Origin: Candidatus Aenigmarchaeota archaeon ex4484_224
Lineage (GTDB): Archaea > Aenigmatarchaeota > Aenigmatarchaeia > CG10238-14 > EX4484-224
Direction of reading: 5' to 3'
Assembly (NCBI GenBank): GCA_002254545.1
Contig: NJEA01000008.1
Span: forward strand, 1 to 34,082
Length of the DNA: 34,082 nt
Of this stretch, positions 15,750-23,567 are shown piece after piece (position 1 is the stretch's first letter; every line of letters begins with the position of its first letter). The translations under genes and the position numbers were made by a program. The notes beneath the pieces are model-generated. The model searched no databases. It was not told the DNA's origin and saw only the letters and a program-made list of their open reading frames with translations.

Positions 15750-16514
15750 TCACAACCCCAAAAATTTTCTTATTTTATGGAAAAAGCTTACTCTTTCAAA
15801 TTTAAATTGTTTACCTTCCAAACTATAACCAATTTTTTTAATAGCTAAAGCTGCTGGAGAATTAGGATTTAATTTTAATAAAGGAATTCTAAAATCAACA
15901 CTTCTTCCTACTTCTCTATCTTCTGGAATAATTCCAATTATTCTTTCTCCAATTAAGGATTGAATTTTTTCTAAACTCAATTCACTTTCTCTAGCTCCAA
16001 CTCTATTCACAACAACTCCAATTACCTTTTTATCCAAACTTTTTGCTAATTCAATGATTTTTAATCCATCAACAACACTTGGTAATTCCGGATTTACGAC
16101 CAAAATTATTTCATCAGCTACATTCATCGCATATATTGTTTCTCTTCCTATTCCAGCGCTTCCATCCAACAAAATATAATCAGCTAATGGCAAAAGTTTT
16201 ATTACAGCATCTAACAATCTATCTGGATTTACATCGATTATATCTTTTGTTTTTAAGCTTCCTGGCAAAATTTTAATTCCAGAGCTATGAAAATGAATTA
16301 CTTCATTTAGATCTTTTCTTTCTGCTAAAAAATCATGTAAAGTAGAAGAAGTTAAAGAAAAACCAAAAAAATAAGAGAGATGGGGGGTTGTTAAATTTGC
16401 ATCTATAACAAAAACTCTTTTGTTTAGTTCAGTTAATACCAAAGCTAAGTTTGTTGTTAAAATAGTTTTGCCAGTACCACCTTTTCCAGAAGTTATTAAA
16501 ATAACTCTTGCCAT
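15750..16514 (-). CDS. MinD/ParA-family ATPase with membrane-targeting tail (paralogue of the one at 8855)
   Basis: 254 residues. Deviant Walker A TSGKGGTGKTI, switch I VIDANLTTPHLSYFFG and Walker B ADYILLDGSAGIG. NRVGARESELSLEKI and GIIPEDREVGRSVDF are typical of archaeal MinD. The last residues, FFHKIRKFLGL, form a likely amphipathic membrane-binding helix, much like the KWFLGF end of the first MinD. The second residue pair of switch I (DAN rather than DAD) is shared between the two. It is upstream of the DsbA-like membrane protein in the same operon and divergent from a large secreted protein, so both copies sit next to envelope proteins. Predicted role: membrane-associated positioning or assembly switch, by inference. 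Confidence 0.9.
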   Translation of the reverse strand: MARVILITSGKGGTGKTILTTNLALVLTELNKRVFVIDANLTTPHLSYFFGFSLTSSTLHDFLAERKDLNEVIHFHSSGIKILPGSLKTKDIIDVNPDRLLDAVIKLLPLADYILLDGSAGIGRETIYAMNVADEIILVVNPELPSVVDGLKIIELAKSLDKKVIGVVVNRVGARESELSLEKIQSLIGERIIGIIPEDREVGRSVDFRIPLLKLNPNSPAALAIKKIGYSLEGKQFKFERVSFFHKIRKFLGL

Positions 16515-16615
16515 TTTCTCAAATAAATTTTGAGAATTAACAAAATAAATTTATTTTTCATGAATAACCACCTAAAAATGATAACTTTTTATGCTTTTCT
16601 CTTCTATACTTGAAT

Positions 16616-18538
16616 ATGAAAAAATTAACAAAGATAGCAATAATACTAGTTTTATTTACATTTCTAGTTTCAATTTCTCAAAATGCTTTAGCTCATGATT
16701 TAATTAACAATATAATTTATCCTAGAGAAAGTTGCATTTCTTATAGATTAAACCTAATAGTTCTTGATCTTCAAACAAAAACTCCTATTAGCAATGCAAA
16801 AATATACATGGACGATAAGCTAATAGGAAAAACAAATCAATATGGAAAGTTTTTTTATATAATCGAAGATAATAAGCTACATAAAATAAGAATTGAAAAG
16901 GAAGGATATCTTCCTAAAACAATAAGCATTTATCCAATGGGAATGGCTTCTTGCTATTTTAAGAAAATAGTATATCTAGAAAGAATTCAAGAACAACCAC
17001 AACCAAGACCTCCTTCCCCTATTAATCCTTTATATCCTTGTGAACCATCAAATCCACTAGTTTTAATTTTTCCATCAATCAAAGAAGGATACCCTAGCGA
17101 TACAATCACATATAAACTAAAAATTGTAAACAAAAATTCATTTTTCTGTCAACCATCTAAAATTAAGCTTTGGGTTAAATGTAAAAGTGGATTTATTTGT
17201 TATACTAATAAGAAAGGCACAATATTAGCACCTCTTTCTTCATTTACAACAACTCTTTACGTAAAAATTTTAACCAAAACACCTGGAATATATCCTATTG
17301 AAATTTATGCAAAGGATTTAACATACAATAAAGAAACTAAAATTTTAGGTTTTGTAAAGGTTTTGAAGAAAAAGAAACCTAAGCCAAAACCCAAACCAAA
17401 AATTTTTGAAATCGAAATTTTAAGCTTAGATGTTCCTTCAGAAGTTTGTATAAATAATGAAACAGAAGCTAAAGCTAAAGTTAAATTAATTTCAAATCGT
17501 CCATCTCTTCTATTTGTTAATTGGATGCTAGATGATAATTTAATTTCACAAACTTTAAATTTTTTCCAAATAAATCAAACTAAAGAATTTTCTATAAATT
17601 TTGTAGTTAAAGAAGAAGGGAATCATACAATAAAAATAATAGTTGGAAAATATTTCCCATACGATTATAACCCAATTAAGAAAATTAAAGTAAAAAGTTT
17701 TTATGCAATAAACTGTACTAAAGAGATGGAAGAAAATAAAACAGAAGAAGAAATTACTAAACCAAAAGTCTCTTATCATAGACATGTTTATCATAGACAT
17801 GTTGTTGTAAGCGAAAATGTTTCAAAAGAAGAAAAACGTATAGAAATTAATTTTCTTCCTATTCAAATTCCAGAAAAAATAAAGTATGGAAAAAAGTTGA
17901 ATTTTTCTGTAAAAATTAATCTTACAGAATCTCCTCAATATCCTACATATCTAACAGTTTTTGTTTATGTTGATGAAAAAATGGATTCTTTCTATCCGAT
18001 TTCATTCTTAAAAGAAGGTTTAAAAGAAGTTAAAGTTTCTATAGATACTTCAAAATATTCTGCTGGAAATCATTCTTTATTCGTTTATTTAATTGTAAAT
18101 GGTATATCCAAAAATCAAACAAAGCTTTTTGAAATTGTTGGAGCTCATTGTATAGAAATTTTAGATATACAAAAAATTGGAAATTACCTTTACTTTAAAG
18201 TAAGAAATTGTGGAAACTATGATGAAGAAAATATATCTGTAAAAGAAATGAATAACAAACTTGAAATTGCAAAAAATATAACTTTAAAAAGAAACTCTGA
18301 AAAAGTTTTTGGAATTGATCTAAATGAAATTAAAACAAAAAAATTGAAGCTAAAAGTTGAAAATGATTATGCAAAAGTTTGTAAGGAAATTTCGTTAGAA
18401 AAAGCTATATTTATCTCTGAAATTTTCTTTAAGATAGTAATTATTTTGTTAATTGCAAGCTTACTTGCTTATGGAATTTATAGATATCAACAAATTCAAA
18501 TAAGAAAAATACCTGAAGAATTTCCAAAAGAAATTTAA
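16616..18538 (+). CDS. Large secreted/membrane-anchored protein with Ig-like domains
   Basis: 640 residues from ATG 16616 (a TTG two codons upstream is also possible). Signal peptide to about residue 27 (IAIILVLFTFLVSISQNALA). The first domain, NLIVLDLQTKTPISNAKIYM to KIRIEKEGYLPKTI, is a PEGA or carboxypeptidase-regulatory-like beta sandwich. Pro-rich linker, further beta-rich domains, a KPKPKPKPK spacer, and the duplicated metal-binding-like segment SYHRHVYHRHVVVS near residue 390. Several N-glycosylation sites. A membrane helix near the end (FFKIVIILLIASLLAYGIY) is followed by a short tail with IRKIPEEF. Its partners are likely the divergent MinD/DsbA-like operon and the small membrane protein downstream. 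Function unknown. Confidence 0.78.
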   Translation: MKKLTKIAIILVLFTFLVSISQNALAHDLINNIIYPRESCISYRLNLIVLDLQTKTPISNAKIYMDDKLIGKTNQYGKFFYIIEDNKLHKIRIEKEGYLPKTISIYPMGMASCYFKKIVYLERIQEQPQPRPPSPINPLYPCEPSNPLVLIFPSIKEGYPSDTITYKLKIVNKNSFFCQPSKIKLWVKCKSGFICYTNKKGTILAPLSSFTTTLYVKILTKTPGIYPIEIYAKDLTYNKETKILGFVKVLKKKKPKPKPKPKIFEIEILSLDVPSEVCINNETEAKAKVKLISNRPSLLFVNWMLDDNLISQTLNFFQINQTKEFSINFVVKEEGNHTIKIIVGKYFPYDYNPIKKIKVKSFYAINCTKEMEENKTEEEITKPKVSYHRHVYHRHVVVSENVSKEEKRIEINFLPIQIPEKIKYGKKLNFSVKINLTESPQYPTYLTVFVYVDEKMDSFYPISFLKEGLKEVKVSIDTSKYSAGNHSLFVYLIVNGISKNQTKLFEIVGAHCIEILDIQKIGNYLYFKVRNCGNYDEENISVKEMNNKLEIAKNITLKRNSEKVFGIDLNEIKTKKLKLKVENDYAKVCKEISLEKAIFISEIFFKIVIILLIASLLAYGIYRYQQIQIRKIPEEFPKEI

Positions 18539-18568
18539 AAATTAATTTAAAATTTCAAATGGGAGAGA

Positions 18569-18721
18569 ATGGGATTTTTGCCAGCAACCTCAAGCTTATC
18601 TCATCCAATAATTTCACTTTCTTTAATAGATTGGGCAATAATTATAATTTTAATCGTTTTTATTCTATTGATAATGCTACGAAAAGATATAAGGAAAATC
18701 CCCGAAAAGTTTGAATTTTAA
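18569..18721 (+). CDS. 50-residue single-pass membrane protein
   Basis: An open frame from ATG 18569, with GGGAGAG six to eight bases upstream acting as a plausible ribosome-binding site, to TAA at 18719-18721. The peptide has a polar N-terminus (MGFLPATSSLSHP), one membrane helix (IDWAIIIILIVFILLIML) and the tail RKDIRKIPEKFEF. The tail repeats the C-terminal IRKIPEEF of the large membrane protein immediately upstream, which argues that the frame is real and that the two proteins share a cytoplasmic contact. No family recognised. Confidence 0.6.
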   Translation: MGFLPATSSLSHPIISLSLIDWAIIIILIVFILLIMLRKDIRKIPEKFEF

Positions 18722-18753
18722 AACTTTTTATATCAATAAATCAAGAAAGGATT

Positions 18754-19342
18754 ATGGAAGAAGGAGACTTAGTTTACATAAATTATATTGGAAAGATAAA
18801 AGAAAGTGGAGAAATTTTTGATACAAATATAGAGGAAGTTGCAAAAAAAGCAAACATTTATAATGAAAAATTATCTTATAAGCCTTTGCCAGTTCTAATA
18901 GGAGCAAAGTTTGTTTTTAAAAAAATTGAAGATACTTTAAAAGAAAAGACAATTTTCAACGAAAGACTTTTTAAATCAAGGAATTAATCCAATTGCTGGG
19001 CAAGAAGTTACAATAAATGGAATTAGAGGAAGAATTTTAAGTGTTTCTGGAGGAAGAGTGATTGTTGATTTTAACCATCCTTTGGCTGGAAAAAATTTGG
19101 TTTTTGAAATTGAAGTTGTTAGTAAAGCAAAAAATGATAAAGAAAAAATTTTAGGAATAATTGAAATCTTTTCAAATAGTAAAGATCTTGATGTTGAAAT
19201 TGAAAATGAGAGTATTAAAATTAAAGACAAGAAGAAAATTTTAGATTTTACGAGAAAGAATTCAATTTCCGAAACAATTTTGAAGTTCTTTAAAAATATT
19301 AAGAAAGTTCAGTTTATAGATGAATATGAGAGAGAAAGTTAA
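18754..19342 (+). pseudogene. FKBP-type (SlyD-like) peptidyl-prolyl isomerase, broken by internal loss and frameshift
   Basis: From ATG 18754: GDLVYINYIGKIKESGEIFDTN and YKPLPVLIGAKFVFKKIEDTL are clear archaeal FKBP sequence, but the frame ends at 18987. The family continues in another frame: FSTKDFLNQGINP, GIRGRILSVSGGRVIVDFNHPLAGK (the diagnostic end of the insert-in-flap FKBP fold), then FEIEVV and the C-terminal domain of long archaeal FKBPs up to 19342. Between KEKT and the FSTKDF block, recalled members carry a segment of roughly 25-30 residues (flap end, AFGxRDxxL) that is missing. The total span is not divisible by three. Prolyl isomerase or chaperone if repaired. Could be a pseudogene or an assembly fault at about 18945-18965. 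Confidence 0.85.
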
Positions 19343-19994
19343 AGGAATTTTGTTTGATTTGGCAGGAACTATTGTTCATTCAAGATATAGAGAGGCTATT
19401 AGCTTTATTTGTGAAAAATTAAAGGTTGAAAATCAAAAAGAAATTATTTCTGAATTTTTGAAAGAATTAAAAGAAATTATATATTGTCAAAAGGAGTTTA
19501 AACCAATTTTGGATATAACATCTTCTTCCTTCTCTAAATTTGGAATTAAACTTTCAACCAATGAAATTTTTAATTTTTACAAGCAATATATTGAAGAAAA
19601 GACATTTGTTTTTGAAGATGCTTTAAATTTTTTAGAAAATTTGAAAGAGAAAGATTTGAAATTAGGAATTATATCGAATAGTGATGATAAAATTGTTGAA
19701 TATACTTTAAAATTTCATGATTTGAAAAAATTTTTTAATTTTATTGTAACTTCTGAAAAAGCAAAATCTTACAAGCCAAATAAAAGAATCATAGAATTAG
19801 CAATTAAATTATACCAAGAAAAACCTGAAAATTTAATTTTAATTGGAAATTCTCATGTTGATATAAAAACTGCAAAAAATTTCAACATTTTTTCGATTTT
19901 GATTTTAAGAAGTAGAAAAGAATTGCAAAAAGTTTTTGAAGTTAAACCAAATTTAATAGTTTTCGATTTAAGAACTTTGAATGATTTACTTTAA
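19320..19994 (+). CDS. HAD-superfamily hydrolase with altered motif I
   Basis: 224 residues (or 222 from ATG 19326). Motif I reads ILFDLAGTIVHS: the nucleophile Asp is present, but the second Asp (general acid in phosphatases, DxD) is Ala. Motif II GIISNSDDKIV has the Ser, motif III is Lys in KSYKPNKRI, and motif IV GNSHVDIKTAKN has the metal-binding Asp but Asn in place of the first Asp. DxAGT is also found in phosphonoacetaldehyde hydrolases. The core is a helical-cap (Cof/PGP-like) HAD. Start overlaps the end of the FKBP-like gene by 23 bases, and its end overlaps the convergent MinD/ferredoxin gene by 9. Confidence 0.85.
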   Translation: MNMREKVKGILFDLAGTIVHSRYREAISFICEKLKVENQKEIISEFLKELKEIIYCQKEFKPILDITSSSFSKFGIKLSTNEIFNFYKQYIEEKTFVFEDALNFLENLKEKDLKLGIISNSDDKIVEYTLKFHDLKKFFNFIVTSEKAKSYKPNKRIIELAIKLYQEKPENLILIGNSHVDIKTAKNFNIFSILILRSRKELQKVFEVKPNLIVFDLRTLNDLL

Positions 19995-20849
19995 GTTTAA
20001 TTTTTTAAGAAAGTTTTCAAAAGATTTTTCAATTTCTTTTTTAATTTTTTCATCACAAAAAGCAGTTTTAAACTTTGATAAACAATCAATTAATTTTTCA
20101 GAATAGCTAATTTTTCCAATTATTCTATCTTTAAATTCATTTTCAATTTTTTTACTAACTTTTTCGTTTAAATTAAACTTATTTATCAAAACAAAAAATT
20201 CAATTCCAAAATATTTAATGACTCTAAGAACTCTTTTCATATCCGCATAACTTGATAAGCTTGGCTCAACCACTATAATTGCGTAATTTGCAACTTTTAA
20301 AGATGCGTTTACTGGGCATCCTACCCCAGCAGAAGAATCTATTATCATGATTTCATGGTCAAATTTTTCAGCTTCCTTAACAGTTTCATCAACGATTTTT
20401 CCTGAACCTGTTTCTCCAGGATAAAGTTGAGCAAAAATTAATGGAAAACCAAATTTTGTATTGACAATCCTAATCTCGGCATTTTCTACATCTTTTAACC
20501 CAAAACCTTTAGGGCATAAAGCATTACATAAGCCACAACCTTCACATAAAAATCTATTAATTTTGTATTTTCCATTTTCCAAAGAAATTGCACCAAACTT
20601 ACAAATCTTTGGATCTAAATTACACTTCTTTGCCTCTTTTTGGTTTTTAATAAAAGATTTCTTAGAAGTTTTAACTTTTCTAATTAACTTTGATTTTCTA
20701 ATACCAAGCCAAATTGCCATGTTTGGTGCATCTACATCACAATCACAAGCAACAATTTTTTTACCTCTTTTCGAAAAAAGAATAGCAAAAGAACTTGCTA
20801 TCATACTTTTTCCTACTCCACCTTTTCCACTAACAACAGCAATTTTCAT
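19986..20849 (-). CDS. MinD-like ATPase with ferredoxin insert (first cluster degenerate)
   Basis: 287 residues. SGKGGVGKSMIASS is the P-loop and CDCDVDAPNMAIWLG the switch region. A ferredoxin insert follows at about 68-125. The second cluster site is complete (CEGCGLCNALCPKG), but the first is reduced to KKCNLDPKICKFGAI, with two of the usual four cysteines. After it comes FAQLYPGETGSGKIVDETV and Walker B-like IMIIDSSAGVGCPVNASL, both diagnostic of this nitrogenase-cofactor/Mrp-like ATPase group. Such ATPases occur in pairs next to NifX-like genes across archaea and anaerobic bacteria and probably handle iron-sulfur or other metal clusters. It is the last gene of the operon and overlaps the previous one (ATGA-type). 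Confidence 0.9.
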   Translation of the reverse strand: MKIAVVSGKGGVGKSMIASSFAILFSKRGKKIVACDCDVDAPNMAIWLGIRKSKLIRKVKTSKKSFIKNQKEAKKCNLDPKICKFGAISLENGKYKINRFLCEGCGLCNALCPKGFGLKDVENAEIRIVNTKFGFPLIFAQLYPGETGSGKIVDETVKEAEKFDHEIMIIDSSAGVGCPVNASLKVANYAIIVVEPSLSSYADMKRVLRVIKYFGIEFFVLINKFNLNEKVSKKIENEFKDRIIGKISYSEKLIDCLSKFKTAFCDEKIKKEIEKSFENFLKKLNLK

Positions 20850-21691
20850 TCTATCACCTTCATCCAGTTAATTCTTTTAAATTCTAAAATTTTCCCTTGA
20901 GAATAAGTTTTTGCAAATTCTATGGAAAATGGAATTTTTAAAGCAATTTCGACTTTGTTCTTCTTTGCAATTCTTTCTATAAATTTTTCATCTCCAATGC
21001 CTGCTTTGTTTAAAATGACTTTGGTTTTTAACTTGAGTCTTTTAGTTAGCTTTAAAGCTAAATCTAAATCATAAGCTCCTAAGGGAGTTGGTTCACTTAC
21101 TAATAAAACCAAATCAGAATTTATTAATGCATGAATTACATTACAATGCATACCTACTCCAGTGTCAATGATTAGATAGTCTATTTTTTCTTTTTTACAA
21201 AACTCCAAAGCTATTTCTTTTGATTTTTTAACTATATCCCCAGTTTCTTCAATTTCTTCTTTTGAAACTCCTGTTAACAAATATAAATTTTCATTTACCT
21301 TATTGAGAAAAACTTTTCCTACCTCCTCTTTTTTCATTTTAATAGCTCCGAAAGGACATTTAATCTGACATAAACCACAACCAATACAATTTTCTTTAAT
21401 AAAAATTGGATATTTTCCTTTTACCCAAAAAATTGCATTTTGATTGCAAGATTTTGCACAAATTCCACATTTTTTGCATTTTTCTTTTATAAGAACAGGA
21501 TGCTCTCTAAAAACTTTTCCAATTTCCTTTTCCAATTTTTGAATTAGTAAAATATAATCATTCGGACATTCAACATCTAAATCAGCTAGTAGAACTTTAT
21601 AATTTTTTGAAAGATAGAGAGAAAGTAAAATTGCAACGCTTGATTTTCCAACTCCTCCTTTAACCCCAGAAACTGCAATAATTTTTACCAA
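20846..21691 (-). CDS. MinD-like ATPase with two-cluster ferredoxin insert
   Basis: 281 residues. P-loop AVSGVKGGVGKSSVAI and switch region ADLDVECPNDYILL. The ferredoxin insert holds two full 4Fe-4S sites: CKKCGICAKSCNQNAI and CIGCGLCQIKCPFGAI. Then TGVSKEEIEETGDIV and YLIIDTGVGMHCNVIHALINSD. It is the partner of the next ATPase and overlaps both neighbours by a few bases, so the three genes are translationally coupled. Family context suggests cluster or metal trafficking that uses ATP, with the NifX-like protein as a carrier; this is inference. Confidence 0.92.
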   Translation of the reverse strand: MVKIIAVSGVKGGVGKSSVAILLSLYLSKNYKVLLADLDVECPNDYILLIQKLEKEIGKVFREHPVLIKEKCKKCGICAKSCNQNAIFWVKGKYPIFIKENCIGCGLCQIKCPFGAIKMKKEEVGKVFLNKVNENLYLLTGVSKEEIEETGDIVKKSKEIALEFCKKEKIDYLIIDTGVGMHCNVIHALINSDLVLLVSEPTPLGAYDLDLALKLTKRLKLKTKVILNKAGIGDEKFIERIAKKNKVEIALKIPFSIEFAKTYSQGKILEFKRINWMKVIE

Positions 21692-22095
21692 GGTCCTCTA
21701 CCCCAACCTCCTCTCCAACCTCTTCCTCTTCCAAATCCAGGACCAAAAGGAGCTTTAAATTCATTCAATTTTCCTTCCAAAAACATTTCAACTGCTTGTT
21801 TAATGCTAATTCCAAAAGGGCAAGAATAAATTTTAATTCCTACTTGAATTAACAAACCAAAAGAATTTGGACCAATAGAAGGGGAAATTACAACATTTGC
21901 TCCTTTGTTTGCAACAAATTGAGATGCTTGGATTCCAGCCCCTCCAAAAGCATTGTAAGCAGGATTTTCATAAGCTTCAAATTTTTTAATTTCTTTTCCT
22001 TCAACATCAACAAAAACAAAATATAAAGCTCTTCCAAATCTTGAATCTACAATTGAATTTAAATCTTTTCCTGTAGACGGTAAAGCAATTCTCAT
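21685..22095 (-). CDS. NifX/NifB-type dinitrogenase cofactor-binding family protein
   Basis: 136 residues from ATG 22095 (MRIALPSTGKDLNSIVDSRFGRALYF), chosen because an ATG ten codons earlier lies inside the upstream gene. The fold is the ribonuclease H-like NifX/NafY domain: DSRFGRAxYFVFVDVE, FEAYENPAYNAFGGAGIQASQF and GANVVISPSIGPNSFGLL. The C-terminus is Arg/Gly/Trp-rich (GFGRGRGWRGGWGRGPW). Proteins of this type bind Fe-Mo-like or other iron-sulfur metal clusters. No nitrogenase genes are present here; in archaea and sulfate reducers these genes usually occur without nitrogenase, beside MinD-like ATPases, as here. Confidence 0.93.
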   Translation of the reverse strand: MRIALPSTGKDLNSIVDSRFGRALYFVFVDVEGKEIKKFEAYENPAYNAFGGAGIQASQFVANKGANVVISPSIGPNSFGLLIQVGIKIYSCPFGISIKQAVEMFLEGKLNEFKAPFGPGFGRGRGWRGGWGRGPW

Positions 22096-22096
22096 T

Positions 22097-23353
22097 TTAA
22101 CCACTTTTTCTAGTTGGTTTTTCAACTATTTCTAGTTTTCCTTTTAAAAATTTTTCAATACTCTCTTTTATTGTTAAATCCTTTTTGATTCTAAAAATTT
22201 CAACAAAATTACTTCTTAAAGTATTAAATGCGATTCCACCAATTTCTTTACAAATAACTATATCAACTTTTTGATTAACTAAGAAATTACCAACTGTTAA
22301 TCCCACTCTAATTTTCTTTTCCTTGAATTTATTTTTTTTAACAACAACTTTCTTTACTTTTTTAGCTTTTCTATCAACTTTAACCAAAACAAAGAAATTA
22401 GCTCTAGAAAATTCTTTGCTTACCTTTGAATTTAACTTTTTATTTTCATTGGTTGGAATTGCTATAATTATTTCTCTTCTTTCAAACGGTTCAAAATGGA
22501 TAGAAAATGAAATAATTTCATCAAACTTTTCTTTAACAATTTCTTCAACCAAATCAGCAATTTTATGAGCTTTTTTAACATCAGTTTTTTCTTCAACTTC
22601 AATTTTAGCTTCTCCCAAAATGAAAGGTCCCGATCTTCTTAATTTAATTTCTTTTATTCTTTTAACCCCTTTAACCGAAAGAATTTCTTTTTTAACTCTT
22701 TTTTCGATTTCTTTGCCAGGAGAAACATCAAGCAAAGAAAAAATTGAATCCTTAGCTGAAATTATTCCATCTCTAAAAACTAAAATTGAAAAGAAAATTA
22801 CTGCTAAACCTTCTACATAAGGAACTTTATAGAATGAAAGAAAAACTACTAAAAGAATTGCAATTCCAGAAAGTACATGAGCTCTTCTTTCTTTTCCATT
22901 TACTATCAAAGCCTGTGAATTTACTTTTTTTCCTTTTTTTATTAAATAAACTGCAAGAAAGTAAGAAAAAATTATAGAGACAATTGTTATTCCAAAAACT
23001 TCTAAAGGCATTTTAAATTCTGTTAGAACAAAAATTCTTTGATATCCTTCTATTAACAATTCAAAAGCTGCATAAACTATGAAAATTGAAATTAGTAAAG
23101 AAATTAAATTTTCTGCTTTGTAAAACCCAAAAGGAAATTTTTCTGTTGGCTTTCTTCTCGAAATTCTTAAACCTAGCCAAGAAGCAAAAAGAACTAAAGA
23201 ATCTGTAAGATTGTGCAAAGCATCTGAAACCAAAATTAGAGCTGAAGAAAACAAACCTATTAAAGCTTCTAGGATAGAGAGAAGAATAATTGAAAACGCT
23301 CCTACTAGAGCTGCTTTTTCTCCCTGTTTTATTCTTTCTTCTTTCATATTCAT
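22097..23353 (-). CDS. Cation diffusion facilitator fused to a NifX-like domain
   Basis: 418 residues. Residues 1-210 are a CDF transporter with six membrane segments: SDALHNLTDSLVLFASW is the first metal site (Asp...Asp), KFPFGFYKAENL the basic loop, and ERRAHVLSGIAILLVVF the second site. There the usual HxxxD is HVLSG, so one Asp is Gly. Residues about 215-300 are the cytoplasmic CDF dimerisation domain. From about 300 (IIIAIPTNENKKLNSKVSKEFSRANFFVLVKV) a NifX-like domain follows, ending at about 405. CDF-NifX fusions are known in archaea. Context: metal transport tied to the NifX/MinD set. The ATG at 23353 or 23347 could be used. Confidence 0.9.
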   Translation of the reverse strand: MNMKEERIKQGEKAALVGAFSIILLSILEALIGLFSSALILVSDALHNLTDSLVLFASWLGLRISRRKPTEKFPFGFYKAENLISLLISIFIVYAAFELLIEGYQRIFVLTEFKMPLEVFGITIVSIIFSYFLAVYLIKKGKKVNSQALIVNGKERRAHVLSGIAILLVVFLSFYKVPYVEGLAVIFFSILVFRDGIISAKDSIFSLLDVSPGKEIEKRVKKEILSVKGVKRIKEIKLRRSGPFILGEAKIEVEEKTDVKKAHKIADLVEEIVKEKFDEIISFSIHFEPFERREIIIAIPTNENKKLNSKVSKEFSRANFFVLVKVDRKAKKVKKVVVKKNKFKEKKIRVGLTVGNFLVNQKVDIVICKEIGGIAFNTLRSNFVEIFRIKKDLTIKESIEKFLKGKLEIVEKPTRKSG

Positions 23354-23377
23354 ACAAAAAAGTTAAATTTTTGAAAT

Positions 23378-23551
23378 TTATTTTTGTTTGTTTTCTTCTT
23401 TCTTTTTGTTTAAAAAGAATTTGTAATAGAAATACCAGCAAGGTCCTCTTCCTGGCCAAAACCAAGGAAATTCCTGGATATCCTGGATATCTCTTCTATT
23501 AGCTAACCAATACCAAAACCATCTTCTTCTAAACCTTCTTCTCCATCTCAT
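23378..23551 (-). CDS. 57-residue Arg/aromatic-rich protein, first gene of the NifX/MinD operon
   Basis: A frame from ATG (A at 23551) to TAA at 23378-23380 that ordinary length cut-offs miss. Upstream on the minus strand is AAAGGTGAAAAAAT, a good ribosome-binding site, and the promoter shared with DUF134 lies before it. The peptide starts MRWRRRFRRRWFWYWLANRR, then has DIQDIQ, EFPWFWPGRGPCWYFYY and a Lys-rich end. It has one Cys and 13 or so aromatic residues in the first 45. Its composition echoes the MGWRWRWGWKGKGR start of the divergent regulator and the RGWRGGWGRGPW tail of the NifX-like protein. Small Arg/Gly/Trp proteins are often seen beside NifX-like genes (DUF5320-like), but I cannot place this one in a family. 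Confidence 0.65.
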   Translation of the reverse strand: MRWRRRFRRRWFWYWLANRRDIQDIQEFPWFWPGRGPCWYFYYKFFLNKKKEENKQK

Positions 23552-23567
23552 ATTTTTTCACCTTTTT

